A DNA stretch of 11,823 nucleotides from JAQUGA01 sp964521105 (GCA_964521105.1 CAZFPO010000094.1:1-11823), one strand, 5' to 3'; numbered from the stretch's first letter, positions 1-6,689 are shown. Made by a program: numbers and translations. The notes: generated by a model from the letters alone, not told the origin.

Positions 1-92
1 AATGCCTTTGACCAAGACTTTATATCCCATTGAATAATTTCCTGAATTAATTTTACATTTAGTTTTATAGAGGGGGGCATAATTGTCAACAT
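1..92 (-). CDS. Partial gene, N-terminus only; possibly a SAM-dependent methyltransferase
   Basis: An open frame runs from an ATG at 92 off the left edge, giving about 30 residues that end QEIIQWDIKSWSKA. A second in-frame ATG at 80 (residue 5) is an alternative start. No stop occurs before the edge, and a well-formed promoter lies upstream (142-171), which supports a real gene. The 'EIIQWD..SWSKAL'-like opening reminds me of a group of Bacteroidota class I methyltransferases, often found near surface-polysaccharide genes. That is recall from a short stretch: the SAM-binding motifs would lie outside the window. The reading frame is moderately secure, the function only a guess. Confidence 0.45.
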   Translation of the reverse strand, partial: MLTIMPPSIKLNVKLIQEIIQWDIKSWSKA

Positions 93-141
93 TTATTTTT
101 TTACAAAAACTTGAATTTTTAGACCAAATACCTATTTCATG

Positions 142-171
142 CAAAGATATATGTTTCTTGTGAAAAAACAA
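142..171 (-). promoter_or_regulatory. Bacteroidota-type promoter of the left-edge gene
   Basis: Read on the minus strand, a TTG (171-169), a 19-base spacer and TATCTTTG (149-142) match the Bacteroidota TTG / TAnnTTTG promoter. Transcription should start near 137, leaving a leader of about 45 bases before the ATG at 92. A short ATG-AAA-TAG at 140-132 lies around the predicted start and is probably not meaningful. Confidence 0.6.
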
Positions 172-256
172 TATGGTTTATGGATTTTTTGAGTTATTTA
201 TTAAGATTGAAAGATAATTTTCGTTATTTCTTCTTCAAGTATATTGTTTCAAATAG

Positions 257-280
257 CAAAGTGTAATAGATTATACTTTG
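257..280. repeat. Near-perfect 24-bp palindrome, possible operator
   Basis: The arms begin CAAAGT and end ACTTTG. Ten of the twelve base pairs are Watson-Crick; the other two are one G/T pair and the central A/G. With only two unpaired centre bases it looks more like a dimeric protein site than an RNA hairpin. It lies about 86 bases upstream of the -33 element of the left-edge promoter. No known operator family is recognised. Confidence 0.4.
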
Positions 281-489
281 AAATATAATATTGTGGAAGC
301 TAATAGTTATTATATAGGATAGTTATTTAAAATCACACCTATACGTAAAACAAATCCAAAAATCACAAACAAAATACTAATAACTCTGAATATAATAAAC
401 ATTAAAAATCTAGAAAAGCTGAAATTCACTCTAATTACTTCTAGTATAAAAGCATGTAGAATATTTGATTAACTAAAAATGTAAACTTT

Positions 490-519
490 CGTCAGAGTCC
501 CTTGCAGGAGAATCTGACG
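490..519. repeat. 30-bp palindromic repeat, copy 1
   Basis: This element begins CGTCAGAGTC and ends AATCTGACG. It aligns to the reverse complement of the copy at 4123-4152 with 26 of 30 identical bases. Two of the four differences (positions 2 and 29) are compensating and keep the pairing (A-T to G-C). The flanks extend the perfect stem to TTCGTCAGA (488-496) / TCTGACGAA (513-521). It lies 38 bases after the stop of the minus-strand gene at 558. On that strand the stem is followed by a moderately T-rich stretch, so it could also act as a weak terminator. Confidence 0.8.
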
Positions 520-557
520 AAGTATAATATCTATGTGTAGAGTGTTTTTAGCAGTAT

Positions 558-1841
558 CTATTTATTTACATTATTACAGTTCATTTCGTCCTGTAAACCC
601 CAGTAATTAAAATACTCGCCACCATACTGTCCGCCACCTTCATATTGTCGTCTGATTTGACCATAAGCTAACCAACATTTCCCCTCGTATGTAACTGCAA
701 TGTCGACATCCAAATATTTATATAAAGGGAAACCCCATTCGTCTTTTTTTACTTTCCAAATCTCTGAGGTAATAACCACCCTATTTACTTTTCCTTTATC
801 AACTCCAGCAGTAGCCATACTTGTGTACTTTGCATTGGTCATTTTAGTTGAACCTAAACGAACATTATCAATTAATTGCTGACGAAATTTTGCAACATGA
901 GCATCATATTTTCCACTTTTTACATACTCATCAAGCATTGCTTTTTCTTTATCAATTTTAGCTTGAACAGCATCAATACCCGTTTTGTCTTCGAGTAAAT
1001 ATTTTTTATTATAGGTAATTAATGCAATCGGTTCCTCAAAATCCTTTAAAAAACTTTTTGCATTTAAAAGATATTCTTCGTTCCCACTTGAATTTTTTGC
1101 ATGAATAGATTTAATAATGTTATCCACTTTTGCATTTAACTCAGGAACCACCTTATACACTTCTACTTTGAAAAAATTATCTACATCTTTAACTCTTTTT
1201 TGAACATAATCCGTTTTAAATTTCTCTGGACGTTTTGTTTCAAAATCTTTTCTCATGTTATAATAACCAGTATATGAAGGCTCTAAGCTTTTATCCTGAA
1301 TTTCCCATCCTAACATGGCAAATTTATAATAAGCCTCAATTTTCCGATCATATTCTAAATCAACCAAATAGCTTTCGTACTTAGCCTTTCGCTCAGCTTC
1401 TAATTTTTCGTAATCCTGTTCAAAATTTTTCACATACGTTTTTTTGGATTCTTTCGGGTCATCTTGTAGCTTTTTTAGGTTTTCTTTAATTTTTATCAAG
1501 CTTTTTGTAACATCTTCATTTCGACCTTCTACATTTTTGTTCCATTCCAAATCTTTTAGAGTGTTTTTAGTTGAACTAATCTCATTCCTGACAATAGAAT
1601 ATGCTCTATAAATTGGATCTTCAGGATCATATTTTGGCACATCATCTGTCTTTTCTGTCATCGCTTCTGTTTTAGGAGTATTAACGGTGGTTTTTTCTGT
1701 AGTTTTATCAGTAGTTTTTTCTGTAGTTTTTTCTGTGGCTTTATCTTTAATGTTTTTTAATGAGTTTTTAATTTGTGCATTACAATACGAACCCAATGAA
1801 ATCATAACAATAAATAATACAATAAATTTTCGCATATTCAT
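558..1841 (-). CDS. Secreted coiled-coil protein of unknown function
   Basis: A 427-residue protein of unrecognised family. Residues 4-22 form a signal peptide: basic start MRK, a hydrophobic core, and a likely cut after A22 in YCNA|Q. It is probably exported to the periplasm. The Cys at 20 is not in a lipobox, so a lipoprotein is unlikely. Residues 36-52 are a tandem TEKT/TDKT repeat. About 75-330 is charged, Lys/Glu-rich and predicted mostly helical or coiled-coil. About 350-427 is different: rich in W, Y and G, with a GGGQYGG segment and two cysteines (C390, C422), suggesting a small beta-rich C-terminal domain. ATGs at 1841 and 1835 are both possible starts; the second (MRKF) gives a more typical signal peptide. 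The gene has its own promoter (1871-1901) and is not clearly part of the pspC operon, though it carries one padR operator half-site. No function is proposed. Confidence 0.85.
   Translation of the reverse strand: MNMRKFIVLFIVMISLGSYCNAQIKNSLKNIKDKATEKTTEKTTDKTTEKTTVNTPKTEAMTEKTDDVPKYDPEDPIYRAYSIVRNEISSTKNTLKDLEWNKNVEGRNEDVTKSLIKIKENLKKLQDDPKESKKTYVKNFEQDYEKLEAERKAKYESYLVDLEYDRKIEAYYKFAMLGWEIQDKSLEPSYTGYYNMRKDFETKRPEKFKTDYVQKRVKDVDNFFKVEVYKVVPELNAKVDNIIKSIHAKNSSGNEEYLLNAKSFLKDFEEPIALITYNKKYLLEDKTGIDAVQAKIDKEKAMLDEYVKSGKYDAHVAKFRQQLIDNVRLGSTKMTNAKYTSMATAGVDKGKVNRVVITSEIWKVKKDEWGFPLYKYLDVDIAVTYEGKCWLAYGQIRRQYEGGGQYGGEYFNYWGLQDEMNCNNVNK
1686..1736 (-). repeat. 12-base tandem repeat encoding TEKT units
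   Basis: About four copies of a 12-base unit encode T-E/D-K-T just after the signal peptide (residues 36-52). Most changes between copies are silent or conservative. The stretch probably forms a flexible, Thr/Lys-rich linker between the export signal and the folded domain. Because 12 bases keeps the frame, copy number could vary without breaking the protein. Confidence 0.75.
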
Positions 1842-1854
1842 ATTTTTAAATTAA

Positions 1855-1866
1855 AAAAATTAGTAC
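1855..1866. promoter_or_regulatory. Lone copy of the padR operator half-site
   Basis: AAAAATTAGTAC here is identical over 12 bases to the left arm of the inverted repeat at the padR promoter (3956-3967). It lies just downstream of the -7 element, covering about the first dozen transcribed bases of the secreted-protein gene. No matching second arm follows. Control by the PadR protein is an inference from this identity alone. Confidence 0.35.
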
Positions 1867-1870
1867 GCAA

Positions 1871-1901
1871 CAAAGATATAATAAATCAATAGATTAATCA
1901 A
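1871..1901 (-). promoter_or_regulatory. Promoter of the secreted coiled-coil protein gene
   Basis: On the minus strand, TTG (1901-1899), 20 bases and TATCTTTG (1878-1871) match the Bacteroidota consensus. The start would be near 1866, giving a leader of about 25-30 bases to the ATG at 1841 or 1835. The site shows that this gene can be transcribed apart from pspC, whose stop codon is at 1939. Confidence 0.65.
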
Positions 1902-1938
1902 ATAATTGCTTTTTTTTCAATCTACATTTAGCCATTAA

Positions 1939-3591
1939 CTATTTCACATTTTTCAAACTATCGAATTCTTGAACCGATACTTCTTCCACTTCTTTAAAAT
2001 TCGATACGGCATTGGTTGATAACACAATACGTCGACCAATAAATGGGCTTAACTCCTCATTCTGCTTATCAACACCAATTATAGGTGATAAACTTTCATC
2101 AATAAATAAATACTTACCTTTGGGTACTTTAATATTGATTTTTAAATATTGATTTCGCCAAATACTATTTTCTTTAAGTAAGTAATACGGCGAAATAAAA
2201 AGTGTGTCGGAAACTTGTAAATACTCAAAATTAATATCTTTAGCACGTTGGTTAGCAAGCTTTAAGGATCTGCCCTTTGCAAATTTAGATATGCTTAGCT
2301 CAAACAAGTTTGTTTCGCCTTGTAGAATTGTAATTTCTGGAATTCCATATAAAAGTTGATCCTCTTTGGTATTTACAATATTCCATCTTCCAGTGTAATA
2401 ATTACTATTATTTGCTGTAATTTCGTTCATTTTCTGATTAGATAAAGCCTTTAAATAAATTGTATTTCCAATAGGATTATCCATTTTTACAGAATTTATT
2501 TCCACCCCTTTTTTACTAAAATCATTGGCAGTACGAAAGACCACTATGCCTACAAAAATTAAGCCTGCTAACCAGATAGAAAAGGTTGAAAGTCCTAAAA
2601 AACGCACTTCAAAACGCCATCCAAAAATTAATTTCATTCCATTGTATATCAACATAATGAGGGGCACCCCAATCGTCAACAATAAACCAGCTATAAATAA
2701 ACTTTTTTCGGAAGCATTATCAATAAATGCATCAATTACTTGCGGAATTGAAAAACTGGTTAAACCCATCGAAGAAATAAAAACGGTATTTTCGACAGGG
2801 AAAAATGAAAAAATAAACCCAACCAAAATAAAAATTCCGACAATGATAAACACAAGCCCAAAAACAATTCCTAAAGCCTTAAAAACATGACCAAATATAT
2901 CAAATATAAAGCTAAAAAAACGTTCGATTCCCGTTTTGGGATGGACTTTACTCGTTGCTTTATGAATAGCATCCGAAGCTTCACTTCCATAGCTTTTCAT
3001 TCGTTTACCTATGCCTTTAAATTCTTCTTTTATTTTTTTTTCAATATTATCAATATTTACCTGCTCCCCTTTCATTTGAAGTTTTTCAACCGAGGTTTGC
3101 GCTTCGGGAATAGCTATCCATAAAACTACATATACCCAAAAGGAACTGCCACCAATTAGAAAAAACACCACAAATAAAATTCGGATAATAACTGGATCAA
3201 TATTAAAATAGGCAGCAATCCCCGAACAAACTCCACTCACAACTTTATTGTCAGGATCTCTAAAAAAACGCTTACCAATATTTGAGTAAGTTTGCTTTTT
3301 TTCCTTTTCTTCCTTATTCGGAGTTTCCTCTTCGCTCATTTCTTGAGGTTCGCCAAGTTGTTTAATAATTGATTCCACATCCTCTATAGTAATTACCTGT
3401 TTTTGAGGTGTAATTAACAATTGCATTAATTCAGCTATTCGCGACTCAATATCTGATGCAATTTCATCCGTTCCATCTTGATTGGCAAAATGAGTTTTAA
3501 TCGAACGCATATATTCTTGAAGACGATCGTAAGCATCTTCATCAATATGGAAAATCAAACCGTTTATGTTTGCTGTGAATGTTCGTTTCAT
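1939..3591 (-). CDS. PspC-domain membrane protein with N- and C-terminal extensions
   Basis: A 550-residue inner-membrane protein. Residues 1-85 form a soluble, largely helical domain of the kind often fused to PspC in Bacteroidota. A charged linker (86-103, Glu/Lys-rich) leads into a PspC domain at about 107-163 (KRFFRDPDNKVVSGVCSGIAAYF, split here as RFFRDPDNK then VVSGVCSGIAAYF), ending in a hydrophobic span. A second helical stretch (170-220) precedes membrane spans at about 237-263, 298-318 and 334-353. The last 195 residues lack further spans and look beta-rich; they probably sit on one face of the membrane. Classical PspC is a small membrane partner in the phage-shock response, but the role of these long Bacteroidota versions is unknown. 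The gene starts 18 bases after the padR stop, so the two should be co-transcribed from the padR promoter and repressed by PadR until an envelope signal arrives (inference). Confidence 0.85.
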   Translation of the reverse strand: MKRTFTANINGLIFHIDEDAYDRLQEYMRSIKTHFANQDGTDEIASDIESRIAELMQLLITPQKQVITIEDVESIIKQLGEPQEMSEEETPNKEEKEKKQTYSNIGKRFFRDPDNKVVSGVCSGIAAYFNIDPVIIRILFVVFFLIGGSSFWVYVVLWIAIPEAQTSVEKLQMKGEQVNIDNIEKKIKEEFKGIGKRMKSYGSEASDAIHKATSKVHPKTGIERFFSFIFDIFGHVFKALGIVFGLVFIIVGIFILVGFIFSFFPVENTVFISSMGLTSFSIPQVIDAFIDNASEKSLFIAGLLLTIGVPLIMLIYNGMKLIFGWRFEVRFLGLSTFSIWLAGLIFVGIVVFRTANDFSKKGVEINSVKMDNPIGNTIYLKALSNQKMNEITANNSNYYTGRWNIVNTKEDQLLYGIPEITILQGETNLFELSISKFAKGRSLKLANQRAKDINFEYLQVSDTLFISPYYLLKENSIWRNQYLKINIKVPKGKYLFIDESLSPIIGVDKQNEELSPFIGRRIVLSTNAVSNFKEVEEVSVQEFDSLKNVK

Positions 3592-3609
3592 TTTTTATAT
3601 TTTTATGTT

Positions 3610-3939
3610 TTACGTAATGTTTCTTATTTCGTTCACTGTTTCAAGCATTTCTTGCCAAGCCTCTTCGAGTTTCGACAAATAAATTTTACCTTCATCGCTA
3701 ATTCGGTAATATTTCCGTGGCGGTCCGGATTTGGATTCCTCCCAGCGATACGACAAATATCCATCGTTTTTTAACCGCATTAGCAATGGATACATCGTTC
3801 CTTCAACAACTATCAGTTTTGACTTTTTCAACACATCGATTAAATCCGACACATATGCATCTTGCTTTGCTAAAACTGATAAAATGCAGAGTTCTAAAAC
3901 TCCTTTCCGAAATTGTGTGATATTTTTTTCTTCATTCAT
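3610..3939 (-). CDS. PadR-family transcriptional repressor
   Basis: A 109-residue DNA-binding protein of the small PadR-s2 type. The hallmark winged-helix segments are GTMYPLLMRL (47-56) and GPPRKYYRIS (72-81), followed by a C-terminal dimerisation helix. The frame is open further, to an ATG at 3957. That start would place six codons inside the promoter, upstream of the predicted transcription start, so I choose the ATG at 3939 (MNEEKNITQF). The family usually represses its own operon and neighbours, with the DNA-binding wing responding to small molecules or stress. Here it leads a two-gene operon with pspC and has a strong inverted repeat over its promoter, which fits autorepression. The effector cannot be inferred. 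Confidence 0.9.
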   Translation of the reverse strand: MNEEKNITQFRKGVLELCILSVLAKQDAYVSDLIDVLKKSKLIVVEGTMYPLLMRLKNDGYLSYRWEESKSGPPRKYYRISDEGKIYLSKLEEAWQEMLETVNEIRNIT

Positions 3940-3943
3940 GCGA

Positions 3944-3974
3944 CAAAGATAATACAAAAATTAGTACTATGCAA
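3944..3974 (-). promoter_or_regulatory. padR-pspC promoter, giving a leaderless or nearly leaderless mRNA
   Basis: On the minus strand, TTG (3974-3972), 20 bases and TATCTTTG (3951-3944) match the Bacteroidota consensus exactly. Only four bases separate the last G from the ATG at 3939, so transcription should begin at or within a few bases of the start codon. The inverted repeat at 3956-3992 covers the spacer and flanks the TTG. Confidence 0.65.
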
Positions 3975-3992
3975 TACAAGGTACTAATTTTT
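3956..3992. promoter_or_regulatory. Perfect 12-bp inverted repeat, probable PadR operator
   Basis: AAAAATTAGTAC (3956-3967) and GTACTAATTTTT (3981-3992) are exact reverse complements separated by 13 bases. The left arm lies within the -33/-7 spacer and the right arm just upstream of -33, so a bound dimer would block RNA polymerase. PadR proteins typically bind such palindromes at their own promoters. The pairing and position are seen; the identity of the binder is inferred. Confidence 0.6.
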
Positions 3993-4029
3993 CGACAAAA
4001 AGCCGTTTTTGGAGGTTGAAAAAATAAAA

Positions 4030-4063
4030 AAACCCATTTGGCATTGTCGCCATACAGAGGTTT
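4030..4063 (-). terminator. Candidate hairpin terminator downstream of htpG
   Basis: On the minus strand an outer stem AAACC/GGTTT and an inner stem TGGC/GCCA with a six-base loop are followed by a long run, TTTTTTATTTTTT. The stem is interrupted, so the call rests mostly on the T-rich tail and the position about 100 bases after the htpG stop. If real, the two palindromic repeats at 4077-4152 are transcribed as part of the htpG 3' untranslated region. Confidence 0.35.
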
Positions 4064-4076
4064 ATTGTATTGTCCT

Positions 4077-4106
4077 CATCAGAGTCATCTGCGAGAGACT
4101 CTGATG
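4077..4106. repeat. 30-bp palindromic repeat, copy 2
   Basis: Ten-base arms CATCAGAGTC and GACTCTGATG are perfect reverse complements and identical to those of copy 3. The ten central bases differ and can extend the stem by three pairs (TCT/AGA) past one bulged A. Sequence change is thus concentrated in the loop while the stem is kept. Confidence 0.85.
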
Positions 4107-4122
4107 GAGACTTTTTCATCCA

Positions 4123-4152
4123 CATCAGAGTCTCCTGAAAGGGACTCTGATG
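4123..4152. repeat. 30-bp palindromic repeat, copy 3
   Basis: It has the same ten-base arms as copy 2 and lies 16 bases beyond it, ending 11 bases after the htpG stop (minus-strand direction). The centre TCCTGAAAGG, read on the other strand, is nearly that of copy 1. Neither copy 2 nor copy 3 is followed by a T-run on the minus strand, so they are not standard terminators by themselves. Confidence 0.85.
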
Positions 4153-4163
4153 GTCAGAAATTT

Positions 4164-6032
4164 TTATTGAATCAAACTCAAACTTCGCTTTACAAATTCA
4201 GTTAAATCTTCACCTTTTAAAATATTTTGTGAAAGTAACGCTAAATCAACCAATTGTTTAGTGATATTTTTTTGTTTTTCCTCATCTTCTTCGTGAACTA
4301 TTTTATCAACCAAAGGATGATTGGTATTAATTACCAAATTGTACGAATCCATTTCGGGCATAAACATTTTTTGACCACTCATTTGTTGCATGTCTTTCCA
4401 ACGCCTCATAAATTCGGTTTGGGTAATTACAATTGGCAAATCACTGTCGCTCATATTTTCGGATACCACATGGAAGGTTTTACTATCAATTTGTTTTTCA
4501 AAAATTTCTTTTACTTTTTTAATGTCATCATCTGAAAGTTTAGAAGGCAACTCCCCTTCTTTTTGAATTAATTTATCAATCACATCCGAGTCGACACGTG
4601 CAAAGGTTGTTTTTTCAAACTTGCTTTCGATATGATTAACAAAATGATTATCTAAAATTCCATCCATCAATAAAATATCGTAACCTCGCTCTTGTGCCGT
4701 TTTTATATAACTGTGTTGTCCAATTGAATCGCTCGTATATAAATGGACTAAGGTGTCGTTTTTATCTTTCTGAAGCGTTTCGATATGTTTAGTGTACTCT
4801 TCACGAGTGAAATATTTTCCATCAACGTTTTTGAAAAGTAAGAATTTTAAAGCACGTTCGTAGAATTTTTCATCGGTAATCATACCATATTTAATAAACA
4901 CGCTGATGTCGTCCCATTTTGTTTCAAAATCCTCGCGATTATTTTTAAACATCTCTTCTAACTTGTCTGCAACTTTTTTAGAGATATGTCCAGAGATTTT
5001 TTTCACATTGCTATCGCTTTGCAAATAACTTCTTGAAACATTTAAAGGAATATCTGGTGAGTCTATCACACCGTGAAGTAGTGTCAAAAAGTCAGGAACA
5101 ATTCCCTCAAGTTGATCGGTAATAAAAACTTGATTGCAATAAAGATGTATCTTCTCTTTTTGGACTTCAATAGTTTTGCGGGCTTTAGGGAAATATAAAA
5201 TTCCATTCAGATTAAAAGGATAATCTACTTTGAGATGAATATTGAAAAGAGGCTCATCAAACGAAGACGGATAAAGTTCGCGATAAAACGATTTGTATTC
5301 TTCGTCGGTAATTTCGGTTGGATTTTTCTTCCAAAGAGGGTTTGTATTATTGATGAAACGATCTACTTCAAATTCCTTAGCTTTTTCATCGCCTTCGGGA
5401 GTTTCCCATTTTTTTTCTTTTCCAAAACGGATTGGTACAGGCAAGAATTTACAATATTTCTTTAAAAGGTTTAAAATTCGGTATTCTTCCAAAAATTCCA
5501 TGCCATCTTCGGCAATATGTAGAATGATTTCGGTTCCACGATCGGGTTTTTCGATGGTTTCTATTTGGTATTCTGGACTTCCATCGCACGACCACTGAAC
5601 CGCTGGGGCATCTTCACGCCATGATTTTGTTCGAAGTTCAACTTTTTCAGCAACCATAAATGCCGAATAAAAGCCTAAGCCAAAATGTCCGATTAGTGAA
5701 GCTTCGTCAACCCCTTTAAATTTTTCGAGAAACTCTTCGGCACTCGAAAAAGCAATTTGGTTAATGTATTGATCTACTTCTTCTTCGGTCATTCCCAATC
5801 CTCTATCGAGAATGGTAATTGTTTTTTTATCCTTATCGAAAAAAACGTCAATGGTTGTATCACCAAGTTCGCCTTTAAAATCGCCAAGCGAAGCCATGGC
5901 TTTTATTTTTTGAGTGGCATCTACGGCATTTGATATTAACTCCCGAAGAAAAATTTCATGGTCGGAATAGAGAAATTTTTTAATAATCGGGAAGATGTTT
6001 TCGGTTTTAACGTTGATATTTCCTTTTTGCAT
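4164..6032 (-). CDS. htpG: Chaperone HtpG (bacterial Hsp90)
   Basis: An ATP-dependent cytosolic chaperone of 622 residues, close to the usual family length. The N-terminal ATPase domain is complete: E31-LISNAVDA with the catalytic Glu and N35/D38, DRGLGM (76-81, nucleotide-binding Asp and Gly), and GHFGLGFYSAFMV (115-127, the ATP lid and P-loop-like glycines). The middle domain, with the conserved PLNVSRSYLQ segment, and the C-terminal dimerisation domain follow without a break. The frame is open 14 codons further upstream, but that extension (MCFDCTKAK...) is unlike any Hsp90. The conserved MQKGNINVKTEN start at 6032 is therefore chosen. The gene stands alone and is divergent from mce. A cluster of short repeats 38-71 bases upstream may be its regulatory region. 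Confidence 0.97.
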   Translation of the reverse strand: MQKGNINVKTENIFPIIKKFLYSDHEIFLRELISNAVDATQKIKAMASLGDFKGELGDTTIDVFFDKDKKTITILDRGLGMTEEEVDQYINQIAFSSAEEFLEKFKGVDEASLIGHFGLGFYSAFMVAEKVELRTKSWREDAPAVQWSCDGSPEYQIETIEKPDRGTEIILHIAEDGMEFLEEYRILNLLKKYCKFLPVPIRFGKEKKWETPEGDEKAKEFEVDRFINNTNPLWKKNPTEITDEEYKSFYRELYPSSFDEPLFNIHLKVDYPFNLNGILYFPKARKTIEVQKEKIHLYCNQVFITDQLEGIVPDFLTLLHGVIDSPDIPLNVSRSYLQSDSNVKKISGHISKKVADKLEEMFKNNREDFETKWDDISVFIKYGMITDEKFYERALKFLLFKNVDGKYFTREEYTKHIETLQKDKNDTLVHLYTSDSIGQHSYIKTAQERGYDILLMDGILDNHFVNHIESKFEKTTFARVDSDVIDKLIQKEGELPSKLSDDDIKKVKEIFEKQIDSKTFHVVSENMSDSDLPIVITQTEFMRRWKDMQQMSGQKMFMPEMDSYNLVINTNHPLVDKIVHEEDEEKQKNITKQLVDLALLSQNILKGEDLTEFVKRSLSLIQ

Positions 6033-6069
6033 GATATAAATTTTAATTTTTGCTTTCGTGCAGTCAAAA

Positions 6070-6103
6070 CACATACCATGTGAAATTATGTGACATTTTG
6101 ACA
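6070..6103. promoter_or_regulatory. Short-repeat cluster upstream of htpG, possible stress-control element
   Basis: Three overlapping patterns sit 38-71 bases before the htpG ATG: CACAT-ACC-ATGTG (6070-6082), ATGTGA repeated at a 10-base period (6078-6083 and 6088-6093), and TGACATTTTGACA (6091-6103; TGTCA twice on the htpG strand). The 10-base period would put both ATGTGA copies on one face of the helix. A heat-shock role is inferred from the target gene only. No standard TTG/TAnnTTTG promoter is seen for htpG. Confidence 0.35.
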
Positions 6104-6217
6104 GTTTGTTTTGTCTATAATTCCGATAACTTTAAGCCATTGAAAGTCTAAAATAATTGTTAAATACAAATACTTATTTTTTTTTAGTTAATTTATTTGT
6201 TAAAAAAGTTATTATTT

Positions 6218-6247
6218 TTGACTATTATTGAGATAAGAATAACTTTG
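6218..6247 (+). promoter_or_regulatory. Promoter of the methylmalonyl-CoA decarboxylase operon
   Basis: TTG (6218-6220), 19 bases and TAACTTTG (6240-6247) match the Bacteroidota consensus. Transcription should start near 6252, giving a leader of about 27 bases before the mce ATG. No comparable promoter was seen in the gaps between later genes, so it probably drives all seven. Confidence 0.65.
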
Positions 6248-6278
6248 CATCCAATTTGAAAATTTACAATAAATTAAT

Positions 6279-6689
6279 ATGAAAGCAACACATATTGAGC
6301 ACATTGGGATAGCTGTAAAAGATTTACAAACATCCATTCGTTTTTACGAAGATATTTTAGGATTAACGTGTTATGCATTAGAAGAAGTCGTTGATCAGAA
6401 AGTTAAGACGGCTTTTTTTATGATAGGACAAACCAAGATTGAATTATTGGAAAGTACCGACCCTGAAGGTCCAATTGGTAAATTTATCGAAAAAAAAGGC
6501 GAAGGGATTCATCACATGGCATTTGCTGTTGAAGGTTTAGCAGAATGTTTACCCGAAATTGAATCCAAAGGTATTCAGTTAATTGATAAGACGCCTCGCA
6601 AAGGTGCCGAAGGTTTAAATATTGCTTTTTTACACCCAAAATACACTGGTGGAGTTTTAACTGAATTGTGTGAAGACCCCAAGAAATAA
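6279..6689 (+). CDS. mce: Methylmalonyl-CoA epimerase
   Basis: A 136-residue cytosolic enzyme of the vicinal-oxygen-chelate fold that interconverts (R)- and (S)-methylmalonyl-CoA. It links the B12-dependent mutase product to the decarboxylase encoded downstream. Two beta-alpha-beta-beta-beta modules are visible. The probable metal ligands are H8 (IEHIGIAV), E55 (IELLE), H78 or H79 (GIHHMAFAV) and E129 (LTEL), matching the His/Gln-Glu/His/Glu set of the family. Length is normal. It is first in the operon, 40 bases before mmdA, a common pairing in propionate-producing Bacteroidota. The substrate assignment is strong because of both sequence and context. Confidence 0.95.
   Translation: MKATHIEHIGIAVKDLQTSIRFYEDILGLTCYALEEVVDQKVKTAFFMIGQTKIELLESTDPEGPIGKFIEKKGEGIHHMAFAVEGLAECLPEIESKGIQLIDKTPRKGAEGLNIAFLHPKYTGGVLTELCEDPKK

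Larger units (their letters stand above)
93..557. other. Intergenic region of 465 bases, no gene seen
   Basis: This very AT-rich stretch separates the edge gene from the secreted-protein gene. It has no convincing coding frame, tRNA or rRNA. It holds a minus-strand promoter (142-171), a near-perfect palindrome (257-280) and one 30-bp palindromic repeat (490-519). Nothing recognisable was found in about 172-256 and 281-485. Confidence 0.6.

Noticed and set aside
2525..3123. Two plus-strand open frames opposite the pspC gene
   Set aside because: They lie entirely within a well-supported gene, are rich in Lys/Phe as expected from reading AT-rich DNA on the other strand, and have no family motif or promoter.
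3940..3957. Upstream ATG for padR at 3957
   Set aside because: It would lie inside the promoter, upstream of the predicted transcription start; the six extra residues are not PadR-like.
4077..4152. The two adjacent palindromes as a small CRISPR array
   Set aside because: Only two copies, a 16-base spacing too short for spacers, variable repeat centres and no cas genes; a third copy lies alone 3.6 kb away.
6033..6074. Upstream 14-codon extension of htpG
   Set aside because: Hsp90 proteins begin at the MQKGNI-like segment; the Cys/Lys-rich extension has no counterpart in the family.
6213..6220. A second TAnnTTTG match (TATTTTTG) upstream of mce
   Set aside because: The nearest TTG is only 13 bases away, too close for a promoter; these bases overlap the -33 of the better promoter at 6218-6247.
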